Made by a program: the position numbers and the translations under genes. The notes beneath the pieces were generated by a model. That model had not been told where the DNA came from, did not search any database, and saw nothing but the letters and a program-made list of their open reading frames with translations. From positions 91,966,342 to 92,030,341 of the forward strand of contig CM070874.1 in assembly GCA_036365515.1 (NCBI GenBank): a DNA stretch of 64,000 bases. Direction: 5' to 3'. The DNA is from Torymus aiolomorphi (Eukaryota; Arthropoda; Insecta; Hymenoptera; Torymidae). Positions 1 to 12,105 of the stretch are shown here, in pieces (positions within the stretch are counted from its first letter, which is position 1; every line of letters starts with the position of its first letter).

Positions 1-2822
1 AAATCTCCCAATAGAACTCAACGATCAACATTTCTCGTGTTTTCCACACCAATTTCTCCTCCATTCTCTGGCCGCTCTCTGCCGCTCATGAAATGCGATT
101 TATGCAGTTGTCCCACTCTCTCTCTCCCCCTCTCTCTCTCTCCCCCTCTCTCTCTCCCTCTCTCTCTCTCTCTCTCACACACACACTTTCACCTCGCGTA
201 AACGGCCGAAGGGCTCCCGCGAAAATCCGCCTCATGAATTTCTCGAATCAATACTCCCTCCACGCACTGCATCCAGGACGAAAAGCTCTTGCACGCGTGC
301 GCATGCTGTTCCTTTTCACCTCATAAAAACGGTGCGCACCGATCTTTCTATATCTCTCCCCTACTATAAAAATAAAAATAAAAGTGTGAACCGCGTCTCG
401 CTTCGCACACGCACGCATGTGTAATGGTGTATGCGCACATGGCGCGTTGTAATCGATGCCTACACTACACGCGAGAGACGCTGGCGATATTGATAAAGCT
501 GTCAAGCGCGAGAGCTTCGTCATGATAGGTGCATGTAGGCATAAGGTGCGTCGCGAAAGTCGAGTGAAATTGCACATTTCGTCCGTTTGTTCGTCCTCGC
601 GCCGAGGGGATTACTGCCGGCCCATTATTGTGTCGCGCGCCCGATAATTGCCTTCGAGACTCTCCATGGATGTTGTATGTGTGCGTATTTTCGTCCTTGT
701 ATTTTTAGCTTTCTTCTTTCTGAGGTTAACGAGTTTTTAATGTATGCGCCTGCCCGATGAACTAATTTACCCGGTGAAGTAGTTCCTAGGGTGAGTGTTA
801 TGGTATTGGATTAGAAATTTCGAAAAGGGAACGTTGACGAGGTAGAAAATGGGTTGAAAACCCATTTGTTATTAATTTCTTAGCGTCATAAAATAGTCCA
901 AAAATTTCAATTAAATAAATACCTTAAATCTTAATTAGTACTGAAAATTGAAAATATTGATCTAGTGAAAATTTATTATTAACATCATGCAGGCCCCATT
1001 CACGTATCTACTGGACTTTAAATCCAATTATATTATATTAATACTCGCAACTGTTACAGCGACGTGATTTCTCTTAATAACGCATTAATCATAAACATAA
1101 TTGTCTGCTAAACGGCCTGGTTTATTTAGAACTGACCTGATTCGGTGCTCCGCATGCCTATATTATACAAATCATTAAACTACGCCGCGCAGCAGTACAC
1201 AGCCCCGCAGACTAAATTAATTACCGCGCGTTCTCATCAGTTTCCGTAATAAACACCTACTTGTAGTCGCGCGTGTAAAAGCGAAATTGGCGAATCCCGC
1301 GGATTGGACTCGTCGGGGGCGGAAAGAACAGCTCGCATATATAATTGAGCATTAAGCGCGCGTGGCTGCCGGGGCGCAACAGGCCGCCCTCGAAATTAAA
1401 GCGGAGGTGGCGGAACGCTCGGCGAATATTCGATTTTTCGCGCGACCATCGATGAGTGTCGAATTAAATCGCCCATGCGCGATCAAACGGGGGTAAATCT
1501 ACCGCGATGACGCGTGTGTTTCTTGATGGTATCAGTGTGTGAGCGATATAGTATTTTTGCCATTGGTGATGGGTGAACGAGTGATTATTTTTTATTGAGT
1601 ATATTTTTAAAAATGGGATTTTGGTGTTTGAGAGAAATGGAAATTTTGTTGATTATGATCGCACTTGTGAAGATTTCTTTTAACGCGTGACCTACATAAA
1701 ATGATTTCATATTTCTTCTTTACATTTAATACATACATGAATGTTATATTTGTAAAAGAAAAAGTTAGCATATATTCACTTAATAAACGAATGCAATTTT
1801 CTAAAGAGTTTTGTAGTAACAAAACTATGTATGGTCAGACATGAGTACGTAGATAACAGTTACTATGAATATAACTGCTATACAATATAATGTAATGCTA
1901 CATAATATAATGCATTATACAGGATACAAAAATACGAAAATATCTTTTCTTTGTTTATTAACAATGCACGACAAATACTACAGTACAAAAATGACAAAAA
2001 AATAACTATAATTTCATATAGTAATTTTTAATATCGTATATAATTTAAGTCAATAAACGCTGACCTCTATTTCTCGAAAATAGTTTGAAAAGACAAGTTC
2101 GCTTATTATTTCACTTGAGTGAGTCTTGCCTTGAAGTTTGGTCAACTGGTCGAAGCAAGAGCTAAGTGTCTTTGCGAGCGGGTGTCCGTGAAATTCTCGT
2201 TTGTCATCTTTGCGGACGCGTGTCGTTGACTCTCCAAAGTGGACATTTTATTATTTCGCCTTTTCAGCCGGTCAGTATCTACGCTTTTCGCGACTTATTT
2301 CTTCTCCATCGGTTTTATTGAGACATATATGGCTTTCGGTTTTTGCATTAGCAGAAGATTTCAATTTCATGATATTATTTATTTTTTTAACGTATAACGT
2401 AACATGCGCGAGTAACTTTTCAATATAACCGAACTGATTTTTGAAAAATAGAAAAATTTTCTCGTCAAAATTGCATGCTCCTCGAGCAGATGAGAAATGC
2501 GGCCTCATTTAACATTTTTTAGTAATCAATCTTTCAGTGAGAATCATGTTGGAGTACATTTTCAATAGAGAGTATCGATTTCACGTTCATTTTTCGCAAA
2601 GAATATCTATGCATGCGAACTACTTTTTGAAGCTGAAATTCGGAGAGAGTTTTCCATACCTTTCCATCGTATAGTCTGCATATATCTGTGTTAATATTGT
2701 TCGGAAATGGGATAGAGCGGGTGCTCGAGTTACAAGCATTACATTTTTCGATTTCAAATGAAAATACAAGCTTTCGAGACTATTTTAGATAATGAATAAA
2801 GTTCTCTTCTTGACATTTACAT
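1..2822. other. Unique DNA without a recognisable gene
   Basis: A pyrimidine-rich/CA low-complexity tract lies at about 110-184. GC-richer sequence with many CGCG words lies at about 180-660 and 1180-1560; the rest is AT-rich. The open frames here are short, overlap on both strands and resemble no family I know. I see no convincing splice-linked exons. It could be intronic or intergenic and may hold regulatory DNA, but nothing specific can be named. Confidence 0.6.
110..184. repeat. CT/CA low-complexity tract
   Basis: CTCT and CCCCTCT words run into a short CACACA stretch. It is a simple sequence repeat with no coding meaning. Confidence 0.85.
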
Positions 2823-3920
2823 TAATTAACCCGTTTCCGCCGAAAACGCCACTCGCGGTACATCGGTCTTTGGGAGTTCATAACTAATGCTATAGGCGTC
2901 AAAAAAAATTGAGTGGGACATATTTTTAAAGTTTAAGACATGCCTTTTCTCATGGGGAACTCAAAATTGTTCCAAAATATTATTAATTATGAAAAAATGC
3001 CGCTTAAACAAAAAAAGCACGATTTTTCCGCTCTCTTTTTTTTTTAAATTGAGTTTTCAAAGGCTTTCCTGTCGGCAATCGACTTGGAACCTTTTTAACC
3101 GGTGGAATAAATGTCTGAACCTTAAGAATCCATCGTTCAAAGATCGATTTTTTGCCTTAGTATTTTCAAAATGGCGCCCGAACCGCAAAATTTTTGCAAA
3201 TGCATTCATGATTTTTTTACTCAAAAACTATAAACTTATGGAGAAAGTTCCAAGAGTGAAAAAGTTCTTAAAACTACTCATAGAATGCACCTAAATGCAC
3301 AGAGAAAATGTCTAAGGATAAAATGTTTTTAGAATTAGCAAAAGAATACATGAGAATTTTTTGGGAGCGGTTTGAGCAATTTTTCGATTTTGCAAAAATG
3401 TTGCCATTTGCAAAGTTAAAAAATTTTCTCCAAAGCCATTGAAAAAATTTAGACGCATTTCTTGAGTAATTTTAAGAACTTTTTCACTCTTGGCACTTTC
3501 TCCATAAGTTCATAGTTTTCGAGTAAAAAAATCATTAATGTATTTGCAAAAATTTTGCGGTTCGGGCGCCATTTTGAAAATACTAAGGCAAAAACTCGAT
3601 CTTTGAACCATGGATTCTTAAAGTTCAGACATTTATTCCACCGGTTAAAAAGATTCCAGGTCGATTGCCGACGGGAAAGCCTTTGAAAACTCAATTTAAA
3701 AAAAAAAGAGAGCGGAAAAATCGTGCTTTTTTGTCTAAACGGCATTTTTTCATAATTAATAATATTTTGGAACAATTTTCAGTTCACCATGAGAAAAGGC
3801 ATGTCTTAAACTTTAAAAATATGTCCCACTCAATTTTTTTTTGACGCCTATAGCATTAGTTATGAACTTCCAAAGACCGATGTACCGCGAGTGGCGTTTT
3901 CGGCGGAAACAGGTTAATTA
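2823..3920. repeat. 1.1-kb foldback element
   Basis: The sequence from about 2823 to 3300 returns as its reverse complement from about 3447 to 3920, separated by a ~150-bp spacer. Outer ends read TAATTAACC and GGTTAATTA. Arms are roughly 470 bp and differ at scattered positions only. A frame of about 100 codons stays open in both arms (2989-3294 plus strand, 3449-3775 minus strand), but it resembles no known protein and is probably a by-product of the palindrome. Most likely a non-autonomous inverted-repeat transposon. A clear target duplication was not found. Confidence 0.85.
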
Positions 3921-4009
3921 GAAAATATTTGAAAAATTGGATTTTGTACACAAACTAAACATTATAGTAATAAATATAATAACCTAATTCACTTTTAAAC
4001 ACTGTAAAT

Positions 4010-4609
4010 AACACACCTCCACAAAAAAAGAAATGGTTCTGTGCAGAGTAGACAACCATATTTCGATGTATTTTTCTCTCCTAAAACATGATTCCAAGAT
4101 CAGAATTAGTCAAACACGTCTGAATTTTAAGATATCTAAGGTATAAGATATTGCGGTATGTTAAAAATCAAGGCGAAAACAATTTTTTTATTAATTTTTT
4201 TTCTATAAAATAATGTAGCATTGCTTTTGCCTTTCCAGACCAACTTTGAATCATCCCTCTACATTTCTTTTCTCCGAGATCTAAATGCGAGAACTTTGAA
4301 AACTCGCTAAATCAAATTCTTTATTTCCATACTTCGAAATTTACACATTCTGTTTTATGGAGGGATGATTCAAAGTTGGTTCAAGGACACAAGCAATGCT
4401 ACATTATTTTGTAGAACAACAATTAATACAAAAATTGTTTTCGCATTAAATTTTAAGATATCTCAAAAATTTTATACCTTAGATATCTCAAAATTCAGAC
4501 ATGTGGGACCAATTTTCATCTTGGAATCATGTTTAGGGGGCCAACATACACCGAGATATGGTGGTCCAGTCTAATGCACAGAAACTTTTCTTTTTTTGTG
4601 GGCCTGTGT
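4010..4609. repeat. 600-bp foldback element
   Basis: About 4010-4255 is matched in inverse at about 4360-4609. Conserved blocks include CTGTGCA near the outer ends, AACATGATTCCAAGAT, ATGTAGCATTGCTTTTG and ACCAACTTTGAATCATCCCTC-like sequence near the centre. Arms are more diverged than in the element at 2823-3920, so it is probably older. It lies less than 100 bp from that element. Confidence 0.75.
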
Positions 4610-5031
4610 AATTCAAACAATGACGACAAACAATGTCTTGTTAGTTATAATTTCGCCTTAACCAAGAAAAATCATCGCCGCAAAGTCTCGTTCGTCCCCT
4701 TCCAACCTCCACGCTAATAACTCCCGCGACTTTCCGTTCGCTTCCACGACGTACGTACCCACTTTTATTGGACTATTAGACTTTCCTCTCACTCTCTTTC
4801 TCTCTCCTTCCATTCTCGCTACATTCGTCCTACGTAATTCCGCCATTTCTCTCGTCGGCCGGCGACCAAAGCACGGCAAATTGAATCGCCTCACGGTCTC
4901 AGCGCACGAGCTATTTTTCGAAGCCCCGTAACATTTATTGGAAGTTATCGTTCAGTCGCGACAACTCCGTGCGCATGCGCATGTACTATGTGTATGTGGT
5001 GCGCGAGCTTAACACGTGAAGGAAGAGAAAA

Positions 5032-5034
<3 letters not shown>

Positions 5035-5095
<61 letters not shown>
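5035..5095. repeat. (GA)n microsatellite
   Basis: About 60 bp of uninterrupted AG dinucleotides. A short GC/GT alternating tract follows at about 5207-5237. Confidence 0.95.
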
Positions 5096-5099
<4 letters not shown>

Positions 5100-6520
5100 T
5101 AGCAGAGTCAACGAGAAATCTAATAACGTATCGTCGCGAGGGAGAGAGAAGTTCGTAAGGGAGAGGAGAAAGGGAAGAGAGAAAGAGGGAATGTGTATGT
5201 GAGAGTGCGCGCGCGCGCGTGTGTGTGTGTGTGTGTGGGGAGAAGAGAGAATGGCATTTTGTGCCCTAGGGCAACTCGAAACGCATTTACCGTTTGTCAA
5301 TTCGAGAGTTCCAAATTGATAAAATACCAAAGAGAACGAGAGCGAATAAGAAAGGAAATACGCGAAATAACCAGAAGCAAAGAGAGTGATAAACGAAAAA
5401 GAAGAGGAAAGCGGACGCATGGAAACAAATGAAAAACCTCGAGAGCTAACAATAAAAAATATAGATGAGATTTATGGCAAAATGTGAAACAGTGGTATAT
5501 GTATCATGAAAAAAAAGACTCTTTTCTCTTGATTTAAAACTAGAGTTTGACCGAGAATTTTGTTTCGTTTACTTTTCATATGCAGATTTACTTTTCGTAG
5601 TGCAAAAAGTAATTATTTAATGGTTGTGGATAATAATGAATACAATCACTACAGATTATTAATAAAAAATAAAATTTCCTCGCCGGTCGAGGGTGCGGCC
5701 CATCGGATGCGATTTTCTATTTTCAAAAATATCATTTGATTAAAATTTTCAATCAAGGCACATTTCCGACGGAATTAATTGAAATCGAAATACGAGCATG
5801 TACCGCATTCTAAGTTCAAATTTCTAAATTGAAATTTCAATTCGAAAATGTTCTCGACAGCTTTAAAGCGCAACAGGCAGGAGTGTTGGTAATCCTCGGA
5901 CGACGTCAAGTGAACACGTGTTTTAGCAGTAATGACCAGGCTGTGTGTGCCTTGGAAGGGACAGTGGCTAGATTGTTCGGGCGCGAGCATGTTACTAGTA
6001 TCGCCTTCGCTGGCTGCAAGCGGCAGATTTATAGTTGCACAGGTGCATGCGGGTGGAATCGTAATTATTTATTGACTCTGATAACAAGAGTAATGTATTA
6101 GTTGTTGGTGCAGTTGTGTTTTGATTTGTTACTTGAGTTGTAATTAAAGTTAGATATTTCGTGGTTTTTCAAGGGAAGATGTATGTTGATGTTGATATAT
6201 TATGCAATTATCATCATTTTATTTTTTATTTTTTGCTATTCTTTGGTCTTTGAATGTTTATAAATAGTGAGGTATACAACAACAAAAATTTACATAGTAC
6301 TAGAAAAAGCAGTTTATTAAATTCACAATTCGCACCGTTATCACTAATTAATAATACCACCAAGAATTATGTATAAAACAACAACCATTTAATCCTAAGA
6401 TTATTCAAAAGCAGCAAAACGGTATATTGTAACAATTTCTAAACATAATTAAAAAACAGTTTCATTAATAAGAACGAAACATTCGACGAATATTCAGAGA
6501 GACAAAGCTCCGGAACTTTC

Positions 6521-6523
<3 letters not shown>

Positions 6524-6585
<62 letters not shown>
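6524..6585. repeat. (CT)n microsatellite
   Basis: About 60 bp of CT dinucleotides. Confidence 0.95.
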
Positions 6586-6588
<3 letters not shown>

Positions 6589-7524
6589 AGTTCAATTACG
6601 CGCTACAATTCTCCGATTCGCAATTCAGTCGGCATTTCCCGATCAATCTCTCATTCACATGATATTTAACCTCGCTGAAAAATTCAATTCCGCTCCCGTC
6701 TCCCTTTTCCCCTCATTTGAGCGTTTACGCCGGGACTCGCTCTCTTATTACTCTCCTCTACCGGGTCGGTAAAAAGTGAAATGAAAAATCCGCATCGATC
6801 CCCCGGGATCGTGACTTTAATTATTCGCATTCTTAATTGGAGACAGAGGGAAGAGCGCGATTGTGTAACGGCTCGTAAACGTAATTGGCGCGATAACGAA
6901 CGCGCGCGGTTACGACGGCGTTTTTCATCCTCTCTTCCTACTGCCAAGAGTTCGCGTGCTTAAATCAGAGTTGCAGGATGCGGAAAGGAAAAGAGCAATA
7001 CCAGTTTGATAATAGTTGAAGAATTGTGTGAAATGAATGCGTACATGTTCCTAGAACAACTTTTATCGGCTGCGTATTTTTGCTGATGTTTCTACTTATT
7101 TGAAAGATATTAATATTTGAAGAAGAGATGTTGAGAATTATTGTTGACAAAAATCAAATGAGCAAAAGAATTGTATTCTCTCATCTTTTATGTATAAACG
7201 CAGAGCCGCATTCATGAATAAAACATTAAATATAAACCTCACCGTTAACTTGTATTTCTGTATTTACTTTAGCTAAATATAGTGGTATCAGAATAAATAT
7301 ATACGGTAAACCGCAGTAAATAATAACATACTATAATAATTATAATAAACATTGTCTCTTGTATTCGCCTGAATAAACTACATGGAACGAACTTTACGCT
7401 GAATCGCATCCCACGATTTTATAGAAAATAACCAGTCTGACATTTTCCGAAAATTCATTTCGAGACCCCGCAATCTCGTCTACTGATTTCACGGACGACA
7501 CGCAACTTAGTTTACGTTTATTAA

Positions 7525-8261
7525 GGGGGGGGGGGGGGGGGGTTAATTCGTAAAAAATGGGTCATTTTTAATGATTTTTATATTCGCTCCAGTAAATGAA
7601 AATTTATTTTAATAAAAAGTATACGATTCAGTAACTATTGTACAATATTCTGTGAAATTTTCATTGAAAAATATTAAAAATTAAGCCGTTGGCAGCAATT
7701 CTGCGAAGGTGCCTTGACAAAATGTTGTTTTGCGGTGGACAGCATATCTCAGCACTGGATCGTCTGAAATTAAAAATTGAAACAGATATCGTTAGATAAG
7801 CACATTCTCGAGGTAACAACGAGAGGGTTTTTTTTTTTTCGATTTTTCAATTTTTGGTGACATAAAAACAAAACTTTGACATATAAACACCGATTTTTGC
7901 TAAAAAAATTGACATATTTGTTACTGTAAAATTGTTAATAATTAAAAAAAAAAGCTCTCGTTGTTACCTCGAGAATGTGCTTATCTAACGATATCTGTTT
8001 CAATTTTTAATTTCAGACGATCCAGTGCTGAGATATGCTGTCCACCGCAAAACAACATTTTGTCAAGGCACTTCCGCAGAATTCCTGCCAACTGCTTAAT
8101 TTTTAATATTTTTCAATGAAATTTTCACAGAATATTGTACAATAGTTACTGAATCGTATACTTTTTATTAAAATAAATTTTCATTTACTGGAGCGAATAT
8201 AAAAATCATTAAAAATGACCCATTTTTTTACGAATTAACCATACCCCCCCCCCCCCCCCCC
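7525..8261. repeat. Poly-G/poly-C-capped foldback element
   Basis: An 18-bp G run (7525-7542) opens the element and an 18-bp C run (8244-8261) closes it. Between them, about 7543-7830 and 7950-8238 are near-perfect inverted copies around a spacer of ~120 bp. The inner arm ends share CTCGAGGTAACAACGAGAG and its complement. No coding capacity. It has the same architecture as the smaller element at 9181-9397. Confidence 0.85.
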
Positions 8262-8818
8262 AAGATATGTTGCATCCATATCCCATCGCATTTAAATTCA
8301 ACTGTCCCCATCCCCTGCTCCACCTCCGCGGCGCCACCTTGTACAAACTTAATTCCCGGCGTTTAATCACCGCCGGTATACTCGTGGCTAAATTTCCGTC
8401 GATCCCCACGCGCTAACATTTTTCCTCCCTTCCCGAAATTGCTACGCTCCCCCCGTGATGACGCTGCGGTATTTCTGCGTTCGTAGCATCCGCACCTTCG
8501 ATGAGACTGCTGCTTTTCTCGGCTTCGCGCCGCGCTACTGGAATATTTTCGAATGCCACGAGTATATACGGTTCGTGGGGGTTCGGATAGAGCGAAGGAG
8601 CGAGTAGTAAGGGGGTGTATACCGCGTCGTGAACGTGGCGCTGCATAAACGCGATTCCACGTGCGGATGCAGATTGTGGCCCGCGCAGTGTATTTCAAAT
8701 TTTTTGTTTCGAGATGTTCCTCGTTTTTCAAAACGACAATTTCAAATTGTAATCCTCAGCTTGAATATGAAATTTTTTTTATCGCTGAATAAATCCCTGG
8801 TGAAAATACAATAGTATA

Positions 8819-9032
8819 TTACGCACCAAGGGAGGAAAAAACTTGGACAGTCCACAGCTCGTGTAAATTGCCATCCGAGCCGAAGGCAAGTGTGGCAAAC
8901 ACGAGCTGTGGGCTGGCCAATTTTACTCCCGTGGAGCGTATACAATTTTTTGGCCTAGCGAGGCCGAAAATACAACCTCCGCGATCGGGAGCCGGGAGCG
9001 AAAGTGGTACTTTCGGCCCGCTAGGCAAAAAA
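8819..9032. repeat. Two adjacent imperfect hairpins
   Basis: The first hairpin (about 8819-8940) has CCACAGCTCGTGT (8852-8864) facing its complement at 8899-8911. The second (about 8945-9032) has TTTTTTGGCCTAGCG facing CGCTAGGCAAAAAAA and GGCCGAAA facing TTTCGGCC. They lie at the left edge of the copy of dispersed repeat X that continues to about 12100. Confidence 0.6.
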
Positions 9033-9180
9033 ACATTTTATAACTAATAACTGACCACTTATATTAGAAACTTGCTATATAAAATGAGAATTTTTCTTGT
9101 CCAGTTTCTAGCTCCCGATGAAATGCTTTTTCTCCCATTATTTGGTCATTTAATAGATTGAAAAATAGATTGAGTTTTGC

Positions 9181-9397
9181 GGGGGGGGGGGGGGGTCAAA
9201 GTTTCGACGATTCACTATAAAATCGAGCCAACTAACGATTTTTATAAATTCGACATAAGTCGTTGTCGAATGTACATAAGTCCGAAATTTTAAATGACGA
9301 ACTTATGTACATTCGACAACGACTTATGTCGAATTTATAAAAATCGTTAGTTGGCTCGATTTTATAGTGAATAGTCGAAACTTTGGACCCCCCCCCC
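9181..9397. repeat. Poly-G/poly-C-capped mini foldback
   Basis: Fifteen G (9181-9195) open and ten C (9388-9397) close a near-perfect palindrome with arms of about 88 bp. The flanks GTTTTGC and GTTTTTCGC look like an imperfect target duplication. The second copy of repeat X (near 30500) continues across this point without the insert, which supports a mobile origin. Confidence 0.75.
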
Positions 9398-10302
9398 GTT
9401 TTTCGCAGACAAGCACAAGCTTGTTCTTGTGTATTTTAAAGGTATTAAAACTGATCAGTTTCTTTAGTCTGGAAATGGCTAGCAGAAGGTTTGCTGTTAT
9501 GACAAGGAGTGAGAGAGACAGAATCAGATGGAGAAATAAAAGTTTTGCTGAATTATTCATAGAAAGAGTACAACAAATGATTTATTAGTTAATGTTATTT
9601 ATTTATATTTTGGAAAGCCACCCAATGCACTTTAATGCTCTTTCATCAAAGATAAAATTAGTACGTAAATCAAATACGAATATTTTGTTGTTACGTCGAT
9701 CTAAGAAATAGGCAAATAATGGTCGAAAAATCGTTTCATCATAGCGATTAATTAGGCAGTTTTACTAGCTATTTTCTAACTTCTTGGCCATTTAATATAT
9801 TGGGTACTTGAATTAATGTCCGCCCTTTTCGTATAGATGTTGTAAGTAGTATTATTTCAACATCATATACACAGTCGGTTATGCACATGAAAGTACTATC
9901 TATAACCTCGAAAATTTAGTAGGTATCATTAATCCAAGGTGTATACAACATTGTTTTTTATTATCAACTGATGAGAATTTTTCCATCGGTCTTACAGTCT
10001 TATAAATTAAATTAAAATAATTAATATTTATGGCAGTCAGATTTCCCTTGTTTATAATCACCCCCGCAGAATCTGAAATAAAAACTTAATTAAAATCTGA
10101 AAAAAACCCTTTATTAGCAAAGGACTATTTGACTGCCCCGCACCACCAAATTGCCCAATTGCCCAACGTTTCGAGCCCGCTCCGGCTCCTCCTCAGGGAC
10201 TGAAATGAAACCCGCGATACACCTCCTTACATACCCACACCCACTTATTTCCTTTTACCCCCACCACCATCCACCTTCCCCTGTCCAACTTTCCATTCTC
10301 AC

Positions 10303-10915
10303 TTAAATTAATAAAGAATGATAAATGTTATGTAATTTACTTGACTCTACCATTAAATTTATATTATTCCGATTCCTTAGAATGTGAATACTTTCAAGGC
10401 TTTCCCTCTTATATTTATTCTTAATCCCTTGTTCCAAAATATCCACACTCCCAAAATCGAAAGAATGCAAACTATTTAAACAATGTTCTTTCAAACCCGA
10501 TGTAAAATTTGTACTACGTAAACTATATTGATGTTCATATATTCTCTTCTTCAAATATCTACCCGTTTGACCAATATAACATCCATTACAATCCCTACAA
10601 TTAATTTTATACCCGTTTGACCAATATAACATCCATTACAATCCCTACAATTAATTTTATAAACTACTCCCGATTTTAAACCTTTATCATCCTTGTCTTT
10701 ACAATTACTAAATAACCTTTCTAAATTATTATCGTTTCTAAAGAAAACTTGAATATTATGTTTACTAAAAACCCTTCTAATCCTTTCCGACAAACCTCTA
10801 ACATATGGTAAACTAAAATATGCGTTCTTTCCATTTCTATTTCTTGTTTGATTATCTGCCCGCTTCTTCAATCCACCATTATAAATTTCCCACACCCTCT
10901 CATCAAACATTATCA
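10303..10915 (-). pseudogene. Penelope GIY-YIG endonuclease fragment, frameshifted
   Basis: The upstream part (minus strand, 10915 towards 10551) contains PYVRGLSERIRRVFSKHNI and then VVYKINCRDCNGCYIGQTG. The downstream part (10632-10303) repeats INCRDCNGCYIGQTG and continues RYLKKRIYEHQYSLR to RESLESIHILRN. The GIY-YIG domain cuts DNA during integration of this retroelement class; conserved Tyr, Arg and Glu positions appear to be present. A tandem duplication of 50 bp (10561-10660) shifts the frame in the middle of the motif. The Cys-rich CRDCNGC segment is typical of Penelope endonucleases. Confidence 0.8.
10561..10660. repeat. 50-bp tandem duplication
   Basis: 10561-10610 and 10611-10660 are identical. 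Because 50 is not a multiple of three, the duplication breaks the reading frame of the endonuclease remnant. Confidence 0.95.
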
Positions 10916-10937
10916 ATTGTTTTTTATTGCATCGAAA

Positions 10938-11981
10938 ATGTCAAATTTTTTGCCTACAAAGCAACACTTGCGGGAAGCGCTACTTTTTTGCTTTAATTTG
11001 AAGAAATCTGCTGCTGAAAGTTATCATTTGCTTGTAGAGGCTGGTGAACATGCTCTGTCTGAAACCACTTGTAAAGAATGGTTTAGATGATTTAAAAGTG
11101 GTGATTTTGATGTGAGAGACAAAGAACGCCCTGGCCAGCCCAAAAAGTTTGAAGACGAAGAGTTGGAAGCATTACTGAATCAAGATCCATCTTTAACGCT
11201 GAAAAACTTGGCACAACCATTAAGTGTTGACGAATCAACCGTTAGTAAATGGTTAAAGTCAATAGGATATATTCATAAGCAAGGAAATTGGGTGCCACAC
11301 TTATTGAAAGAAAAAGACGTGGAAAGACGTTTAATGACCTGCGAAATGCTTCTTCAAAGACACAAAAGAAAAGGATTTTTGCATCGAATGGTGACTGGCG
11401 ACGAAAAGTGGATTTATTTTAACAATCCTAAACGCAAAAAGTGTGGGCTAAACCTGGCGAACCATTACCATCAACGTCAACATCAACGCCAAAGCGTGAC
11501 ATCCATAGTTCAAAGGTTATGCTCTGCATTTGGTGGGATCAGAAAGGTGTCGTCTACTATGAACTTCTAAAACCGGATGAAACAGTCACTGGCGAACGAT
11601 ATTGATAATAATTGATGAGTTTGAGCCGAACTTTGAAAGAAAAACGACCAGAATGGGCTAAAAGACATGATAAAGTGATTTTCCTGCATGACAATGCTCG
11701 GCCGCATGTTGCTAAATCCGTTAAGGAAACATTGGAAGCACTTTACTGGGATGTCTTACCACACCTGCCGTATTCACCAGATATTGCGCTTTCAGATTAT
11801 CACTTATTTATCGATCGCACATAGCCTTGCTGATGAGCACTTGCAATCTTACGAAGATATGGAAAAATGGCTTAACAAATGGATTCAGTCCAAAGACGAG
11901 GGCTTCTTTCGTGATGGCATTCATGCTTTACCCAACAGATGGGGAATGGTGATAGCTAACGATGGACAGTACTTTGAATGA
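10938..11981 (+). pseudogene. Mariner transposase, broken
   Basis: Begins MSNFLPTKQHLREALLF, typical for mariner, and ends NDGQYFE before TGA at 11981. The N-terminal helix-turn-helix region is followed by the catalytic triad: D in TGDEKW, D in HDNARPH, and D in PDIALSDYHLF, the last two separated by 34 residues (DD34D). Breaks: TGA at 11088-11090 in place of an Arg codon, a two-base insertion near 11440 within a KKSW-type motif, three consecutive stop codons near 11604, and a frame change near 11812 after HLF. All three catalytic Asp codons survive, so the damage is recent or moderate. The product cannot be made intact. Confidence 0.92.
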
Positions 11982-12105
11982 CATGTAATTAATTATTTAA
12001 CAAAAAATAAATATTCCTTTCTACGCAAAAATGGCGGAAATTAATTCATGTACCCAATAGATTCATTTCTAGCAGGGATACGAATATTTTATAACATTTT
12101 TTTAA

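Larger units (their letters stand above)
4610..7524. other. Unique DNA with two long GA/CT tracts
   Basis: No recognisable gene. Contains GA and CT microsatellites (separate entries), an AT-rich stretch at 6100-6500 and a GC-richer stretch at 6660-6960 with several TAATT words. A region at about 5829-6101 is open on both strands but matches nothing I recognise. Confidence 0.5.
9963..10915 (-). mobile_element. Penelope-like retroelement, 5'-truncated
   Basis: A 953-bp insert in the mariner 5' leader, flanked by identical 13-bp sequences ATTGTTTTTTATT (9950-9962 and 10916-10928). It encodes, on the minus strand, the C-terminal GIY-YIG endonuclease region of Penelope-like elements (10303-10915). 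The following 3' untranslated part has the phrase CCTGAGGAGGAGCCGGAGCG ahead of CGAAACGTT (about 10160-10200), which I associate with the 3' ends of these elements. The reverse transcriptase is missing, as expected of a 5'-truncated copy. Confidence 0.8.
9800..12057 (+). mobile_element. Mariner (DD34D) element, interrupted
   Basis: The ends are inverted repeats: TTGGGTACTTGAATTAATGT at the left, and at the right the complement of TTGGGTACATGAATTAATTT. Both are flanked by TA (9798-9799 and 12058-12059), the target duplication of this superfamily. Removing the 953-bp Penelope-like insert and one copy of its target duplication leaves about 1292 bp, the usual mariner length. It is a dead copy: the transposase has stops and frameshifts. 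Insertion is into dispersed repeat X, whose second copy near 30870 has the unfilled TA. Confidence 0.92.
8990..12105. repeat. Dispersed repeat X, copy 1 (interrupted)
   Basis: Stretches at 8990-9180, 9398-9560, 9700-9797 and 12060-12085 match a second copy at about 30400-30885. Shared words include GAAAGTGGTACTT, TTTAATAGATTGAAAAATAGA, AAAGGTATTAAAA and ATTTCTAGCAGGG. This copy has been split by a foldback (9181-9397) and by a mariner (9800-12057); the other copy lacks both. The class is unknown to me, and the flanks of each copy are not sharply defined. Confidence 0.65.

Noticed and set aside
5775..6101. Frames open on both strands
   Set aside because: No homology recognised, no splice context, and equal openness on both strands suggests chance.
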